From NCBI GenBank assembly GCA_014526335.1, contig JACTAT010000039.1, positions 4,946,202-5,010,201 of the forward strand: a stretch of DNA of 64,000 nt. The letters are read 5' to 3'. The DNA comes from Chrysaora quinquecirrha. Its lineage: Eukaryota; Cnidaria; Scyphozoa; Semaeostomeae; Pelagiidae. Position numbers and translations under genes: made by a program. Under the pieces are notes generated by a model. It was not told the DNA's origin. It was given only the letters and a program-made list of their open reading frames with translations, and did no database searches. Each line of letters begins with the position of its first letter. Position 1 is the stretch's first letter. Positions 58,801 to 64,000 of this stretch are shown piece by piece.

Positions 58801-61800
58801 GCTGACCCAGGCAACTTGGAAAACGTCTTTTGACACATATTTAATTGATTCCTTTTTCTTCTTAAGATTCAGAGATGGCAGTTCTTTACAATGACGAATC
58901 CGTTCTTGAGAATCATCATTTGGCCGTTGCTTTTCAACTACTCCAATTAGAAGATTGTGATATATTGCAGAATTTGTCAAAGAAAGAAAGGCAAATGATG
59001 AGAAAAATGACTATCGAAATGGTGAATTTTCATTTAAAATTTTTAGAACCCTGAGTTGAATTCAAATACATCACGCCATAAATTTTGCTTACTTCTGCTT
59101 GTCAAGCAATGTTTGATCGTTTGGCCGCCTTTCCGACATTGCTTTTCAAACATTTCCTTTGTTATTGTAGCGCTTCAACAACTTGCAACATGTCGGCACC
59201 TATCAGCATTTCTTAACAACAAGAAGTTCGTGCTTACGCATTAGCTAAGGCTTCGTTGTTCCAAAATTTTTCTTTATACACCTTTTAAATTAACGGCCTC
59301 GTTTTCAAAAAAATTAAATTACGACTTCAGATTCGAATTCAGCACCTTTTTAGGGTTGAGGCAAAGTTTAATGATTCTATTCCTTAAGATATTGATTCTA
59401 TAGGTATAGAAGTTTGAAATTTTAAAAGGATTTGATTGTGAAAATTTGCTGGGGTGAAATTTTACACCCTCGGTTATTTGCCATGGTCAAATCTCTAATA
59501 AAGTCTCAAACTTTTGATCGCTATAGAATCAACTTCGTAAGGTCTGGGAGCCTCAACACTAAAATTAAGGTGCTAAATTCGAACCTGAAGTTGAAATGTT
59601 TCTATGGCTTTGTTTTCAATGTTTTTGAAAACGAGACCCTTAGTTGAAAAGGTGTATTGTTAAGTCTTTTTACGTTTAGTGTTGAATTGAATTTTTTCCG
59701 CTTCTAGTCCTTGCGATTTTGATCTAAAAGCGATTTAAATTAGGGGTTAAGGTAGCATAGTGTTTCTGGTCTTCGGATGGTATGCAATTTTTTCACGATG
59801 AAACTCTTCTTGTTCAAGGTATTGGCGACAGATAATGCAAAACACATGAGCCTTTTAGCAGCTTTGAAAACCATGGTTGAAACTAAAAAAGTCGCTGGGA
59901 AACATTTGATACTCGATTCATTTACAGACAAACTACATGTAAGTAGTAATGTTTAAACTCCTTCCTTAACCATTCGTCCTTTAAAAGAAGGATATCTTCA
60001 TTAAGCTGTGGCTAAACAATGAGACATGTCACGCGTGACATTGTATTCGATGTGTGTCCCAGGGTGGGTAAACATGCGAGTGACAGGCGAGCAACATGTC
60101 CCCTGAGTCGTGGAGAAGAGAAATGTTTCTGGAGTCTCCCAGAAACATTTGTGTGTCTCTCGTTACAGGCTTTGTCGCACGCTACAAAGTTTCCGAGATT
60201 GCTAAACTATGGCTAAACTAAGAGACATGGAAGGGACATGCCACGCGCTACTATTTCTATTTCTATGATTTATTTAATGTTAGTTTTGACAATAGTGATG
60301 TGACACTAATTTACAATAGCATGAAGCAACTCCAGAGATTGCATTAGGTCATTATTTGTTGCAAAAGGAGCATGTGCATTTGTTACTAAGTGTTACTGCT
60401 ATGTCTCCTAGTTTAGCCAAGCCTTTACAGGGTAGTTTTAAAAGATATTTTGTACATTTTGGTTGCCAAACATTTGAAATTCGTTCTCGCAAAATGTTTG
60501 TGGCTACGTCACATCGTTGACTTATCAAATTATGTTTGACTACGACAAGCAGAAAGTGTTTTAGAAATTCGAAAACACTGTAAAAACAATTGTCTGAAGT
60601 TTAATAAAGTAGAAAAATATATTATTTGATTTTAGGTTTTGAAGTGTTTGGTACATTGTTCAGATCTAAGCAACCCGACGAAACCCCTTTGTTATTACCA
60701 GAAGTGGGTAAAACGATTGATGGACGAGTTCTTCACACAGGTAAATATATTCTGGCCTTCTCATATCGCGTAGTTTCATAAACAGTTCTTACGTTCACTG
60801 CTATTTCTACAATGTTTCCATGGTACAAAACTAGGCAGGTCCATTTTAATAGTAGGAAGGACGAAAAGCTTATAAAGTATATTTACAGCCGCGTAATGCT
60901 TAAATGGAGACAACATCACCATCATATTAAATAAGAGCACTACCTAACAAATTTGCGGCCATTTTGACCTCTGAGTGAATGTGAAGGTAAAATGGTGTGT
61001 TTAGCACCAGTGGCTATGATCTCAGAAGTAGATGAACTAACGAGTCCTCGATCCTGGCTGTGACACTATCGTGTCTGGGACTCGAACCTTTACAATTCAA
61101 TTCATTCAATTCATTTTTATTCGTAGAAATACAATTTACAATGATAAAATGTACTCTACACGGCCCAAGAAAAGCAGAGCTTATCTTGCTTGGGCCGCTA
61201 TAAAGCTACAAAGCTTTACATCGCTAATCTTTTGACGCCTCGAGCTAACTGGATTGGACCACGACGCCACACCACCTTCAGACTGAGTACAAGTAGCATG
61301 TTCAATGATACCGTATTCATCATATTAATTAGAATAACTTTGCTTTATAGGGAGACATTGAACGCGAGAAAGGAATGGATGTTAGTCCTATGATGGACAG
61401 ACACAATGCCAATATAGCAAAGTCACAGGTAAGCAATTACGTATGGTTATGACCTTAGTTGCATTTTATGTTACACATAATAAAGGCTTGCATTGAAGAA
61501 GATTTTTTAGAAGAAGCCATTTTGAAGCATTAAACTTCACCGTGTTTCCTCAAAAGAGTGCCCCCTCCCAAAGGAGCCTTTTCCTTTGAATTAGCGCCTT
61601 TTTGAAGAAATGAGAATTCTATGAGTACCCCGTGCCAAATTATATTAGCGCCCCTTCAAAGAAGCAACCGCCCTAACCCCTCTAAAGTTAAGTGAATGCT
61701 GACTAAGTACGGTCATCTAAAGCCAGGTTTATGTCGACATTACACACAACCAGAACTCGTTGCTTACTGCTAATCGGCGATTTTAGGAACTAATTTACCG

Positions 61801-63862
61801 CAACTGACCTGTCAAAATAAGCGCTCTGACAAGTAGTTAGTATCCAGTTTCTATCTTGACGGCAACTATAATCGGTGCCACTTCTGGAAAACTGGGTATG
61901 CTCTCCTTCTGCGATTACAGTATTACCCCGCCACTTAGAAATTGATTTATAAGAAACTGCAGTCTATCAGATGGCACAATGTATGTCCATTCGGTTTATA
62001 ATGTTATATATGTACAAGAAACAAAGCAGCCTGGTTTGACAATAATGAGTTTATCAGTGGCGCGGCAATACTGTAGTTGACAACCGATTCGCGTCAGTTG
62101 CAGGGGACCTGAGTGCTCTTGTGACCACGATCAACTGTATCCTATGGGTTCTGACTAGTTGTTGACATATCGGCGTAAGTTAGCTGTAACAAAGAGATAG
62201 CCTTAGTTCTATCACAGGATAGGGACTAACTCCCTATTCTGTGATTTTATCTTATCATAATTCGACATAAGCCTGTCCTAAGAAGCTAATATTCAAGAAA
62301 ATTATTGATTTCAATCCCTTCTTGTTTTCTCAGGTTGTGTTCATCGACTATGTTGTTCTCCCTCTGTGGGAGACATGGGCTGATCTTGTGCATCCAGACG
62401 CACAGGAGATTCTCGATAATTTAAATCGAAATAGAGAATGGTTCAAGAATCGTTGTGTTCCAAGTGCCAATGTTTCACCTAGAGAGACACCAAAAGCTTC
62501 ACCAGTTCTGAGTAACATAAGAAGAGTTAGTCTACAGCTGGCAAAACATAAAAAAGGTATTTTCATATTTCTAGAATTCGCTGTGCTAAGATTATTTCAT
62601 TATCATTTGTACCTTTTGCCTATGAGGAATCCGGCTTCAGTGCATAGTCTGCTTTTGGAGTGAGTGGCCAAGCTTCTCAGTCAGTTCTCGTTAGACAGCT
62701 GAAGTGAACCTTGGTCTTGTGAGATCAGGATCTGGATGGTTGACTTTTTCAGATGGATGACTAAACAACTCACTCTGCCGTGCTTAAGAAGGGACGTTAA
62801 ACTAGGGGTCCCATGCCTGGTTGCGACATGAAATTATCCCTAACAGCCTAATCAAAAAATAGTAACAACAACAACTATTTCCGTCGGAAAATGCGTTTTG
62901 ATTTATATTCTGATTTATATCACAATTGTGTTTTCACGTTTATTTTTTCCGAAACTGGCCTAAAAGTTTTAATTTGTTATTCGGCTTCTGAAACAGTTAA
63001 GTTCATTGTTAGATTTTACGAGTCGAGCATTTTTAGGCCCTGGCCAAACGATCAAACATTGTTGGTCAAACATTTGAGATTTGCTTTACGAGCAATATTG
63101 GACCGCTTTGGCTACGTAGCAAAATATTCCTTAGCATTGTTTTTAAAGACTTCAAAAGCATTTTTTTTAGAACAAGCATAAAATGTTCGATAAATAGTGT
63201 TTATGGCGTGGCCAAACGGTCAAAAATATCGTCTGATCAGGTATTCAGTTTGAGATTCATGTTTTTTAGAAATAACAAACTGATGTTCATTTCAGAAATA
63301 TAATTTTCATAGCTTCTGAATGTTAATATTTTGTCCCTGACACAACTTTGGCAATCAATGTCGACTGTATATTCAGTATGAGATTCAACTCTTATTCAAT
63401 TCTTGGAAATCAATTCTTTAGAGCTATTGAGTGTTATATGAAATCCTAGACAAAAACTTTGGCAACCAATATAGACTATATATTCAGTATGAGATTCAAT
63501 TCTTATTCAATCCTTATGAAATACCCAAGTGATATTCAGTCTGATATTCATTTCTTTCAGCAAATACCGAAGATGATATTCTCCTAAATGTAAATTACGG
63601 CGAGGAAAGACGAAAATCAGACTCGGACACTTTGTCAGTCGGAGATAACAGCGAGAAATGTATCGGCGAAGTACATCGGGAACTTTTGAAATTCGCACAA
63701 CAGACAGATATCAGATCAGTGGAGGAACGGACTAAAAACCAGAACGGAAACTTACGGCAAGTTATCGATAAAAAGCAAAACATTCCGACTGAACGATCGA
63801 CGAAAAGTAATGTTGTAAATACTGATAAAAAGGACGGAAAACAGAGATTGAGTATAACTTGA
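40647..63862 (+). CDS. PDE4: cAMP-specific 3',5'-cyclic phosphodiesterase, PDE4/dunce type, long form (18 shared exons)
   Basis: It hydrolyses cAMP to 5'-AMP. The 18 exons are listed separately; all are GT-AG and their 2,110 bases join in one frame (702 codons plus stop), which needs an upstream first exon ending in phase 2. Order: UCR1 with the PKA site RRESFLY and [12 protein letters not shown]2 with [21 protein letters not shown] and WVYNTFI; linker ending SIPRFGV; catalytic domain with [10 protein letters not shown] (general-acid His), [15 protein letters not shown] (HD metal ligands), [26 protein letters not shown] (metal Asp) and SQVVFIDY (the invariant purine-binding Gln). The C-tail has SP/TP motifs. 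In this family PKA acts on the UCR1 site to activate the long form. Introns carry many MITEs. Family assignment is very secure; the N-terminus is open. Confidence 0.96.
40915..41265. repeat. GGGGCGTTTATTAGAGAG iterated inverted repeat
   Basis: Ends TATTTTCTCTATTAAACGCC and GGCGTTTAATGGAGAAAATA are inverted. The interior repeats GAGAGGGGCGTTTA at least five times. Confidence 0.7.
41270..42755. other. PDE4 intron sequence without supported genes
   Basis: Short open frames only, both strands; no repeat boundary recognised. Confidence 0.35.
43164..44237 (-). pseudogene. Remnant of an uncharacterised TE-type protein (EADTR / GCDSTS family)
   Basis: Minus-strand frames give [49 protein letters not shown], then in another frame [19 protein letters not shown] and [19 protein letters not shown]. 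Proteins with EADTR...GCDTTS...WGW...P.W blocks are numerous as uncharacterised, repeat-encoded genes in cnidarians and fish; spaced acidic residues suggest a nuclease-like fold (inference). Truncated at the N-terminus and frameshifted near 43380-43860. Confidence 0.6.
44458..44817 (+). pseudogene. Inverted second copy of the C-terminus of the same TE protein
   Basis: [20 protein letters not shown] and [20 protein letters not shown], then an in-frame TAA followed by an open acidic tail ([17 protein letters not shown] ... DEWLP-stop at 44815-44817). Both arms share this TAA, so it predates the duplication. Confidence 0.65.
45290..45375. repeat. AAGAAAC MITE fragment
   Basis: GAATATAGTAAAAGCTTCTG then AAGAGTTTCTTAACTTGC, ending in an A run. 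Confidence 0.5.
45527..45785. repeat. CCACCACAGTA minisatellite
   Basis: Iterated TATCCACCACAGTA, CGCAAAACACACC and ACCACAGTAGTGC units with variable spacing, about 260 bp. Confidence 0.85.
46291..46392 (+). CDS. PDE4: PDE4 exon 2: UCR1 core
   Basis: [20 protein letters not shown] then [13 protein letters not shown], matching the UCR1 TPFAQVLASLRTVRNNF signature. Acceptor TTTGTTTTAG, donor GTAAGA. Confidence 0.93.
46440..47160. repeat. Minisatellite/satellite in PDE4 intron 2
   Basis: A monomer of about 45-57 bp reads roughly CTTTGTACACGAAATTGACA, CGACCAACAGAGGTCTCTAA, CCTGTGAC. A 140-bp higher-order unit is duplicated almost exactly at 46660-46800 and 46801-46941. Apparent minus-strand proteins here are repeat artefacts. 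Confidence 0.85.
47303..47385 (+). CDS. PDE4: PDE4 exon 3: UCR1-UCR2 linker
   Basis: [20 protein letters not shown] then GDGSFIR; not conserved (LR1 region). Identified by position, TTATTCAG acceptor, GTAGGC donor and exact phase fit. Confidence 0.75.
47390..48060. other. PDE4 intron 3
   Basis: Weak inverted segments around GACGGGGACG / CGTCCCC-like words at 47600-47890 suggest an old MITE; no gene. Confidence 0.35.
48066..48082 (+). CDS. PDE4: PDE4 exon 4: 17-nt microexon
   Basis: Between TCTCTTTCAG and GTAAGT. It supplies DDMFKK (the first codon is shared), leading into [11 protein letters not shown] of the next exon where other PDE4 proteins read YQKLASETLEELDW. Phases 1 and 0 fit on both sides. 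Confidence 0.8.
48277..49060. mobile_element. Middle nested element, AATAAGCCCC type
   Basis: TAAATCCTCGAATAAGCCCC at the left and GGGGGCTTATTTAGAGGTGG at the right; GGGCTTATTCGAG words recur. It is split by 48636-48999. Confidence 0.65.
48636..48999. mobile_element. MITE, AAGAATA subfamily (innermost)
   Basis: 364 bp between TA dinucleotides. Left end CACACTTTTTTTTTTTAATA then AGAATA; right end TATTCTTATAAAAAAAAAAT then GTG. GAGCCT(C/G)GATTATTCTTAA words recur. Confidence 0.8.
49384..49479 (+). CDS. PDE4: PDE4 exon 5: UCR2 start
   Basis: [20 protein letters not shown] and MASNK, the UCR2 signature; 32 codons, phase 0 both ends. Confidence 0.95.
49690..49925. mobile_element. MITE, GGCCTGGCTAAAC family (copy 3)
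   Basis: Ends GGCCTGGCTAAACTAGGAGA and GACATGTCTCCTAGTTTAGC; a GTTTCTGTTGTCTCCAAGAA hairpin in the middle. Confidence 0.8.
50215..50565. mobile_element. MITE with GTTATTCGACTATCCGG ends
   Basis: Left TAGTTATTCGACTATCCGG, right CTCGGATAATCGAATAACTA. CGGATAAT(CG) words recur at both ends. Confidence 0.75.
50653..50746 (+). CDS. PDE4: PDE4 exon 6: UCR2
   Basis: [20 protein letters not shown] then [11 protein letters not shown]; the regulatory helix that lies over the active site in PDE4 structures. GTAAGC donor, phase 1. Confidence 0.93.
51614..51746 (+). CDS. PDE4: PDE4 exon 7: LR2 linker
   Basis: [12 protein letters not shown], then [20 protein letters not shown] and GSIP; matches the basic Ser-rich linker that ends SIPRFGV in PDE4. 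Phase 1 in, phase 2 out. Confidence 0.9.
51866..52138. mobile_element. MITE with a CRE octamer in each terminal repeat
   Basis: Inverted ends ATAGACTACCCAAGTGTGAC and, reversed, ATAGAGTACCCAAGTAATGA; both run into CGTCA and then CTATTTTTAGAATTTC. TGACGTCA occurs at 51882-51889 and 52114-52121. In the PDE4 intron between exons 7 and 8. Confidence 0.85.
52268..52290. repeat. (GATA)n microsatellite
   Basis: TAGATAGATAGATAGATAGG. Confidence 0.9.
52780..52930. repeat. Purine-rich GGGAA/GGAAT repeat
   Basis: Iterated AATAAGTGGGAAT and AACAAATGGGAA words. Confidence 0.5.
53135..53174 (+). CDS. PDE4: PDE4 exon 8
   Basis: [13 protein letters not shown] (40 nt): start of the catalytic region, FGV being conserved. 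Confidence 0.9.
53221..53621 (+). mobile_element. MITE, AAGAAAC subfamily (best copy)
   Basis: 401 bp between TA dinucleotides; ends CACTCATTTTTTTATAAGAA / TTCTTATAAAAAATGAGTG. AGTTTCTTA/TAAGAAACT recurs at least eight times in both orientations. It lies 46 bp after PDE4 exon 8. Confidence 0.85.
53740..54420. repeat. Interspersed repeat with internal 115-bp tandem array
   Basis: Four copies of a 115-bp unit (CTCCTCTCCTAAAGCGACTG ... AATTGTCGCGCTGAACCAGA) at about 53935-54400; the second and third copies are almost identical and the last is diverged. Flanks match 58540-58830, where the unit is single. Confidence 0.88.
54695..54793 (+). CDS. PDE4: PDE4 exon 9
   Basis: [20 protein letters not shown] then [13 protein letters not shown]; the DxWxxxVFxL segment that opens the catalytic domain. 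Confidence 0.93.
55448..55455. promoter_or_regulatory. Palindromic CRE octamer in a PDE4 intron
   Basis: TGACGTCA within TTTTGTGACGTCACTTAAAC. Function untested. Confidence 0.4.
55585..55915. repeat. CGGGTTTTCGGG iterated repeat with inverted ends
   Basis: Left TTAAGGAGGGGGCTTTGGG, right CCCCCAAAGCCCCCCCCTCA then TTAAGG. CGGGTTTTCGGGTTT recurs seven or more times, all in one orientation, unlike the other MITEs. Confidence 0.75.
56076..56144 (+). CDS. PDE4: PDE4 exon 10
   Basis: [20 protein letters not shown] then SVE, matching the ERDLLKTFKI helix. A TGACGTCA octamer lies inside at 56131-56138. Confidence 0.93.
56273..56671 (+). mobile_element. MITE, AAGGAAC subfamily (best copy)
   Basis: 399 bp between TA dinucleotides; ends CACGCTTTTTTTATAAGGAA / GGTTCTTTATAAAAAAAGCG then TG; AAGGAAC/GTTCCTT words inside. 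Confidence 0.85.
56856..56951 (+). CDS. PDE4: PDE4 exon 11: catalytic His
   Basis: [20 protein letters not shown] then [22 protein letters not shown] holds the general-acid His (family YHNNIHAADV). Confidence 0.95.
56955..57240. repeat. CAAACATTG-type repeat fragments
   Basis: ACAACGTTTGATCGTCC, GCCAAACGTTTGAG, AACAGTTTGTTTGGCAAC; overlapping pieces of the family at 63035. Confidence 0.55.
57715..57862 (-). repeat. Interspersed repeat carrying a palindromic CRE (copy 2)
   Basis: Inverted counterpart of 6538-6690, with TGACGTCA at 57740-57747, in the PDE4 intron between exons 11 and 12. Confidence 0.75.
57880..57985. repeat. CAAACATTG-type MITE remnant
   Basis: AAGAATGTTTTGTGGCAATA ... GACAAACAATGTTTGATTGT then TTGGAGCC. 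Confidence 0.6.
58204..58303 (+). CDS. PDE4: PDE4 exon 12: HD metal site
   Basis: [20 protein letters not shown] then [20 protein letters not shown] supplies metal ligands. Confidence 0.96.
58540..58830. repeat. Single-unit relative of the 53740-54420 repeat
   Basis: AAGTCCCAGCTTATCTGCTC, CTCCTAAAGCAACCGCATTC and AACTTCCAGAAAAATAACTC correspond in order to the other locus. Confidence 0.75.
58867..59021 (+). CDS. PDE4: PDE4 exon 13
   Basis: [20 protein letters not shown] and [20 protein letters not shown]; donor GTGAAT. Confidence 0.95.
59819..59938 (+). CDS. PDE4: PDE4 exon 14
   Basis: [20 protein letters not shown] then [20 protein letters not shown]; ATDMxKH-type cAMP PDE motif and PDE4-typical KTMVETKKV. 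Confidence 0.95.
60005..60428. mobile_element. MITE, GGCTAAAC family (copy 4, rearranged)
   Basis: GTGGCTAAACAATGAGACAT at the left; ATGTCTCCTAGTTTAGCCAA at the right. The segment 60236-60395 is foreign to the other copies, so this is a disrupted copy. Confidence 0.65.
60460..60560. repeat. CAAACATTTG-type remnant
   Basis: GGTTGCCAAACATTTGAAAT and ATCAAATTATGTTTGACTAC. Confidence 0.5.
60636..60740 (+). CDS. PDE4: PDE4 exon 15: second metal Asp
   Basis: [20 protein letters not shown] then [15 protein letters not shown]; the [10 protein letters not shown] motif is diagnostic. Confidence 0.96.
60985..61285 (-). mobile_element. SINE copy split by an insert
   Basis: GAAGGTAAAATGGTGTGTTT ... GGGACTCGAACC on one side and TGACGCCTCGAGCTAACTGG ... 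CACGACGCCACACCACCTTC on the other. The interposed 61092-61225 starts with ATTCAATTCATTCAATTCAT. Confidence 0.7.
61351..61428 (+). CDS. PDE4: PDE4 exon 16
   Basis: [20 protein letters not shown] then NIAKSQ; the last residue is the invariant Gln that contacts the purine. Confidence 0.95.
61555..61690. repeat. AGCGCCCCTTCAAAGAAGC iterated repeat
   Basis: GAGTGCCCCCTCCCAAAGGA and TAGCGCCCCTTCAAAGAAGC words; architecture as in 48277-49060. Confidence 0.5.
62334..62556 (+). CDS. PDE4: PDE4 exon 17: end of catalytic domain
   Basis: [40 protein letters not shown], then a variable tail with [16 protein letters not shown], which has three Ser/Thr-Pro sites. Confidence 0.95.
63035..63225. mobile_element. 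CAAACATTG-type MITE
   Basis: Left TTAGGCCCTGGCCAAACGAT, CAAACATTGTTGGTCAAACA; right GGCGTGGCCAAACGGTC. In the last PDE4 intron. Confidence 0.6.
63561..63862 (+). CDS. PDE4: PDE4 last coding exon
   Basis: Acceptor TTTCTTTCAG. Encodes [32 protein letters not shown] and a Lys/Asn-rich end KQRLSIT, stop TGA 63860-63862. The tail is not conserved; it is placed by acceptor, phase 1 fit and uninterrupted frame. Confidence 0.8.
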
Positions 63863-64000
63863 TTGAGAACTTGAAATCCAATTTCAGTATCTTCTTCGGT
63901 GATGAAGTCTTGATTGCTTGCAAGAGTTAATCATTCTGATGGAATATTTATCTTAAAATCACCTGGTTGAGAACCAAGCTTAACGCTGCACGTTCAATTG
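63863..64000 (+). other. PDE4: PDE4 3' UTR start
   Basis: Sequence after the TGA; no AATAAA signal is seen before the window ends. Confidence 0.4.

Overview
This is animal nuclear DNA: spliced genes with GT-AG introns, a ribosomal-protein gene with an oligopyrimidine leader, SINEs, MITEs and Ty3/gypsy retrotransposons. The gag/pol types, the 18S/ITS-like fragment and the dense small-transposon load suggest a cnidarian, most likely an anthozoan such as a stony coral. That placement is an inference. Only about 4% of the window is coding.

Three host genes lie on the + strand. (1) 157-1440: last three exons of a RAD54-type recombination ATPase, with an apparent 1-bp frameshift. (2) 2521-4426: complete three-exon gene for ribosomal protein eS28 (RPS28). 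(3) 40647-63862, probably starting further upstream: a PDE4/dunce-type cAMP phosphodiesterase. It has 18 exons whose phases join into one 702-codon frame carrying UCR1, UCR2 and the catalytic domain. Three upstream ATG exons (10638, 23307, 27409) all end in phase 2 at a GT donor, as exon 40647 requires, so they are candidate alternative first exons.

Between and inside the genes is a dense repeat landscape. Two gypsy elements lie tail to tail: element 1 (+, 11427-18738) has a MYND zinc finger between gag and protease, and element 2 (-, 18739-23134) has a truncated 3' LTR fused to the LTR of element 1. At 42761-45267 a transposon-like unit has 0.8-kb inverted arms that duplicate the 3' end of its own gene. 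At 32309-32790 lie rearranged 18S rRNA fragments around an ITS1-like spacer. tRNA-derived SINEs occur at about 4652, 31311, 40318 and 60985, with satellites at 45527, 46440 and 53935 and GAT/ATC microsatellites at 30240-31090.

The most distinctive signal is a set of 360-400 bp TA-flanked MITEs. Their termini read CAC...TTTTTATAAG, and each subfamily iterates its own heptamer throughout the element (AAGAAAC, AAGGAAC, AAGCAAC, AAGAATA). One copy is inserted into another of its own subfamily, which confirms the TA target duplication. A second signal is at least six palindromic CRE octamers (TGACGTCA), five of them inside the cAMP-phosphodiesterase gene and four of the six carried by MITE-like repeats.
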